Source: Flammeovirgaceae bacterium UBA5008
GTDB taxonomy: Bacteria > Bacteroidota > Bacteroidia > Cytophagales > Cyclobacteriaceae
Length of the DNA: 64,000 nt
Assembly (NCBI GenBank): GCA_002398365.1
Contig: DGYK01000068.1
Location: 3,748 to 67,747, forward strand
Direction of reading: 5' to 3'
The number at the start of each line of letters is the position of its first letter. Within the stretch, counting starts at the first letter, position 1. Below are positions 62,201 through 64,000 of the stretch, in pieces. Below the pieces are notes generated by a model. The model made no database searches, was not told where the DNA came from, and worked only from the letters and a program-made list of their open reading frames with translations. Position numbers and translations under genes: made by a program.

Positions 62201-62292
62201 CGAACAATAAAATATTAAACGCCAACATCCGTCCACGTATCCAGGATGTCATTTATCAATCCATTTTCGATTATTGTTCAAAATCAGACTAG
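59254..62292 (+). CDS. Fusion of a degenerate GH3 domain and a serine hydrolase domain
   Basis: Predicted 1012 residues. A secretion signal (about 50-69, FTICLFIVLLSNFSIHAQ) is followed by a glycoside hydrolase family 3 domain (about 75-610) and a beta-lactamase/penicillin-binding C-terminal domain (about 620-1010). The serine domain is intact: SVTK (Ser675, Lys678), YSD (797-799) and HTG (953-955). The GH3 domain seems inactive: the KHFPGHG motif is THLAN (250-254), and the nucleophile Asp of the 'SDDLSM'-type loop is Glu336 in SIAEVPYL. The first 50 residues are encoded by a GC-rich repeat-like stretch and lack signal-peptide character, but no ATG lies closer to the signal. Confidence 0.85.
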   Translation: MFKKVLPFHFKPLAGCRARRHGTGLSAPSHARRVGFPLLSLPEALRIKGTINFTICLFIVLLSNFSIHAQSKKQQWVDSVFQTLTPTEKISQLFIIPVSTYATPAELSSLSSQLKKHKPGGLLITHSSPVSHVRLINKLQSASSIPLLVTARVETSLHQTIDSTVALASPLQLAAIANDTLLLQAGNELGRQMKTLGIHLNLSLNADVHVADDLYPNTLRYWGEDKKKVTTKTQWFMKGLHQQGVLVAATHLANPKKERHIVIKDSTELLNLNQLDTAGFYPYQKLMESGVDAIVTSHLDYSVPGKRKPIPAPISDIFISDIIKNKIGFKGLSIAEVPYLRKVSRKKRAGEAELLAFEIGNDLIIEPKNIPSSIKKISKLLRKDQKWQQQLDASVKKILSAKYDAGLANSAFTNPDNLLLPLQAPSARVIQHKLAEAAPTVLVNSSALIPVQPLESNTFASICIGKTSDNEFNHYLSKYVQIQKHEIVSLKDTLGLQQKVNKASIVIIGLFPSAKGITLQVAALIKKLAVNHAVIVCSFGDPEDLKFLENTSALLTAYAPDDVSQKTAAEVIFGGIGAQGKLPMAISPKLSLQTGFETKSIDRLRYSVPEDAGMDSRTLQKIKSIMQEAIDLGATPGCQVLVARHGKVIYEQSAGWFTYDKKIPVTEEAIYDLASVTKVTATLQTVMFMHEKGLIDINKKISVYLPELKESNKKDFTIKDILTHQAGLWPFLPFWAQTVKDSTYLSEYYQTKSSAEYPFPVADSLFAHKSMKDSLWRWIVHSKIREKVPRTVYDYRYSDMGFYMLQHLAEKMLNQPMHEFLEQNIYEPLGAYTVGFLPRNKFPANQIAPTENDKLFRRRLLIGYVHDQGAAMHGGIAGHAGLFGGANDMAKLGQMWLRKGSYGGQQFFKPETFDLFTAKQYADSRRGLGWDKPVPSDPAGPTSIFASPQTFGHTGFTGTCIWVDPQFDLVYIFLSNRVYPEMTNNKILNANIRPRIQDVIYQSIFDYCSKSD
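59292..59400. repeat. GC-rich inverted-repeat element at the 5' end of the GH3 gene
   Basis: Two perfect hairpins follow each other: GCCGTG (59300-59305) with CACGGC (59314-59319), and CACGC/GCGTG around GAGGC (59341-59355). Between and after them are GGGCTATCCGCT and GGCTTTCCGCTACTATCCCTG. This pattern resembles intergenic repeats I recall from other Bacteroidetes genomes. The base composition is far more GC-rich than the neighbours. It sits where the leader or signal peptide of the GH3 gene should begin. Confidence 0.55.
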
Positions 62293-62382
62293 CCGTAGGT
62301 GTAAAAATGAGAACTTTATAGCACCAAAGCGGGTTAATAATGAACTTTGTATTTCGGAATAGCTAAAAGAACTGCTACAAAA

Positions 62383-63531
62383 ATGAAAATAGGAATCGTA
62401 TGTTATCCCACCTTTGGTGGAAGTGGAGTAGTGGCCACTGAATTGGGCAAAGCGCTGGCCAAAGAGGGTCACATGGTTCATTTCATCACCTACAGCCAGC
62501 CGAGTCGCCTCGATTTCCTGAACGAAAATTTGTTTTACCACGAAGTTGATTTTCGCTCATACCCATTATTCGAATACGCTCCCTACGAATTGGCATTGGC
62601 CAGCAAAATGGTGAGCGTAGTGAAAAACGAACAACTTGATTTGCTCCATGTACATTACGCCATTCCGCATGCCTCGGCTGCTTACATGGCGAAGCAAATT
62701 TTAAAAACAGAAGGCATTTGTATTCCGGTTGTGACCACGTTGCACGGAACAGACATTACGCTCGTGGGCAAAGATCCATCCTACGAACCGGTGGTTACAT
62801 TCAGCATCAATCAATCCGATGGCGTTACTTCTGTATCCGAAGATCTGAAGAAAGAGACTTACGAATTTTTCAAAATCACGAGAGATATTGAAGTCATTCC
62901 CAATTTCATTGATCTGGAGAAATTCAAAAAGCAGAAGAAAGATCATTTCAAGAAAGCCATTTGCCCGAATGGCGAAGCGCTGATTGTACACACCTCCAAC
63001 TTCCGTAAAGTAAAGCGCATCAAAGATGTGGTCGATATTTTCTACAACATTCAAAAGGAAATTCCGGCCAAGTTGCTGATGATTGGCGATGGCCCTGAAC
63101 GCGCGAAGGCAGAAAAGCAAGCCCACGATTTGGGCATCTCCCACGACATTCGCTTTTTAGGAAAACAAGAAGCAGTAGAAGAAGTATTATCAGTGGCTGA
63201 TTTGTTTTTAATGCCATCCGAAAAAGAAAGTTTTGGATTGGCCGCTCTGGAAGCCATGGCCTGCGAAGTTCCCGTGATTTCTTCGAACACCGGTGGTTTG
63301 CCTGAGTTAAATGTTCAAGGGGTAACAGGCTTTATGAGCAATGTGGGTGATGTGGAAGACATGACGCGCAAGTCATTGTTCATCTTAGATAAAGATAACC
63401 TCCCTCGTTTTAAAGAAAGCGCCTTGAAGCGCGCGAAAGAATTTGATATTTCTAACATTTTGCCGCTGTACGAATCGTACTACGAACGGATTCTGGCAAA
63501 ATCGAGAGCCGAATTGGTAGGACAGAAATAA
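62383..63531 (+). CDS. bshA: N-acetyl-alpha-D-glucosaminyl L-malate synthase BshA
   Basis: Predicted 382-residue GT4 glycosyltransferase from the ATG at 62383 (the frame opens with a TTG at 62347). It joins UDP-GlcNAc and L-malate, the first step of bacillithiol synthesis. Family blocks are MKIGIVCYPTFGGSGVVATELGKALA, HVHYAIPHASAAYMAKQIL, TTLHGTDITLVGKD, HTSNFRKVKRIKDVVDIF and the donor-binding PSEKESFGLAALEAMACEVPVISSNTGGLPEL. Bacillithiol is the main thiol of many Bacteroidetes. bshB and bshC are not in the window. Confidence 0.93.
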   Translation: MKIGIVCYPTFGGSGVVATELGKALAKEGHMVHFITYSQPSRLDFLNENLFYHEVDFRSYPLFEYAPYELALASKMVSVVKNEQLDLLHVHYAIPHASAAYMAKQILKTEGICIPVVTTLHGTDITLVGKDPSYEPVVTFSINQSDGVTSVSEDLKKETYEFFKITRDIEVIPNFIDLEKFKKQKKDHFKKAICPNGEALIVHTSNFRKVKRIKDVVDIFYNIQKEIPAKLLMIGDGPERAKAEKQAHDLGISHDIRFLGKQEAVEEVLSVADLFLMPSEKESFGLAALEAMACEVPVISSNTGGLPELNVQGVTGFMSNVGDVEDMTRKSLFILDKDNLPRFKESALKRAKEFDISNILPLYESYYERILAKSRAELVGQK

Positions 63532-63552
63532 AAAAAGCCACGTAAAGTGGCT
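63529..63552 (-). terminator. Intrinsic terminator of the small lipoprotein gene
   Basis: AGCCAC (63536-63541) and GTGGCT (63547-63552) pair across a five-base loop. On the minus strand a run of seven T follows. The stem begins only five bases after the bshA stop codon and may also help end that transcript. Confidence 0.78.
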
Positions 63553-63576
63553 GAATATTCGAAAAGAACCCCCGAA

Positions 63577-63699
63577 TTAAATTCGGTTTGCCTTAGCTGG
63601 CTTCGCTTCTGGTGCCTTTGAATAGGTAGGGCAAGTATACTGGCTACAAGCCGTTGCTAACGCAGCTACCACTAAAATGAGCACAATTGACTTTTTCAT
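63577..63699 (-). CDS. 40-residue lipoprotein
   Basis: Predicted tiny protein from the ATG at 63699: signal MKKSIVLILVVAALATAC with the lipobox Cys18, then SQYTCPTYSKAPEAKPAKANRI. The 22-residue mature part includes a second Cys and a Pro/Lys/Ala-rich tail. The frame extends to 63795, but only this start gives a lipoprotein. It has its own promoter box (63722-63729) and terminator, so it is a true stand-alone gene. Function unknown. Confidence 0.78.
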   Translation of the reverse strand: MKKSIVLILVVAALATACSQYTCPTYSKAPEAKPAKANRI

Positions 63700-63721
63700 G
63701 ATGATTCGATTAAAGTTGATA

Positions 63722-63729
63722 CAAAAATA
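63722..63729 (-). promoter_or_regulatory. -7 box of the small lipoprotein gene
   Basis: Minus-strand TATTTTTG matches TAnnTTTG, 23 bases before the ATG at 63699. No good -33 element is seen. Confidence 0.45.
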
Positions 63730-63895
63730 GACGTATCGTTTCAAATTATATTGCAACAACGGCAAATTCCTTACATAGGTTCCATAAAAGGTCATTTTTG
63801 AAGATAAAGCGGCATAATGAATTAAAGTTTAGAGCAGCCGGAAACAGATTGCGCAATTATTTGGTTATTTAGCTACATCAGAATTTTAGAAACTT

Positions 63896-64000
63896 ATGCT
63901 CGGTCATCGTTTTTCAAAATATACACCTCCTCCCGAAAGCGAAAAAAGCGATTTCAAAAGACTGCTGCAGGTTTTCATGCAGTTGATTCTGATCACTTCT
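63896..64000 (+). CDS. Start of an unidentified gene leaving the window
   Basis: The frame is open from the ATG at 63896 to the edge (35 codons): a basic, Pro-rich start (RFSKYTPPPESEKSDFKRLL) followed by the beginning of a hydrophobic stretch (QLILITS). Family not recognised; no in-frame stop is met. Confidence 0.5.
   Translation, partial: MLGHRFSKYTPPPESEKSDFKRLLQVFMQLILITS

Noticed and set aside
1..64000. tRNA, rRNA or integrase-linked mobile element
   Set aside because: Gaps between genes were read for tRNA-like TTCGA arms, rRNA sequence and transposase-like coding; nothing was seen.

Overview
The window is a chromosomal stretch of a Bacteroidetes (Bacteroidota) bacterium, most likely of the order Cytophagales. 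The evidence is the Bacteroidetes promoter form (TTTG, about 19 bases, TAnnTTTG) in front of several genes, the near absence of Shine-Dalgarno sequences, the order rplQ-carA-eno-FtsB/DivIC after the ribosomal operon, a BshA bacillithiol enzyme, DUF4154 (YfiR-like) proteins, and many SPI/SPII-exported proteins ending their signals in ...AQ or ...AC. No tRNA, rRNA, CRISPR array, prophage or insertion sequence was found.

Layout. 1-3.7 kb: the 5' part of comEC, a bestrophin channel followed directly by an LCIB-type carbonic anhydrase, and a family 9 glycosyltransferase. 3.8-8.9 kb (plus strand): an EVE-domain protein, two tandem exported paralogues of unknown function, then pyrR-pyrB. 9-12 kb (minus): lysS and proline dehydrogenase. 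12-14.7 kb: aroB and aroA around a small YtxH-like gene. 14.7-17.8 kb (minus): a signal-less BtuF-like protein, two tandem YfiR-like proteins and an M42 peptidase. 17.9-19.8 kb: a VapBC-like toxin-antitoxin pair and a Fic protein with a repeated palindromic operator. 19.8-26.3 kb: acyl-CoA carboxylase beta subunit, Ppx/GppA, a YceI lipoprotein, a porin, a Ldh-family dehydrogenase, an outer-membrane barrel and an FtsB/DivIC protein. 26.3-43.5 kb (minus): the large S10-spc-alpha ribosomal operon (rplC to rplQ, including secY, map, infA, rpmJ and rpoA), then carA and eno. 43.7-45.7 kb: a FecCD/BtuCD-type ABC transporter. 45.7-51.4 kb (minus): a frameshifted amidase, an enolase-superfamily epimerase, a ParE-type toxin-antitoxin pair, a DUF1611 protein and a beta-lactamase-fold serine hydrolase, together suggesting use of peptidoglycan-derived D-amino acids. 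51.5-55.4 kb (plus): rlmN, exported proteins and a VIT1/CCC1 transporter. 55.4-59.2 kb (minus): two rhomboid proteases and mutL. 59.3 kb to the end: a GH3/serine-hydrolase fusion, bshA, a tiny lipoprotein and the start of a gene that leaves the window.

The most interesting points are: (1) the bestrophin + LCIB carbonic anhydrase pair, which mirrors two parts of the algal CO2-concentrating system; (2) two ribosomal-operon promoters that each start a transcript with a hairpin, followed by a similar short motif; (3) the DUF1611/epimerase D-glutamate-type cluster interrupted by a toxin-antitoxin pair; (4) a GH3 domain that has lost its catalytic motifs but stays fused to an intact serine hydrolase; (5) the repeated palindromes in front of the Fic gene. 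All functions are inferred from reading the sequence; no database search was run.
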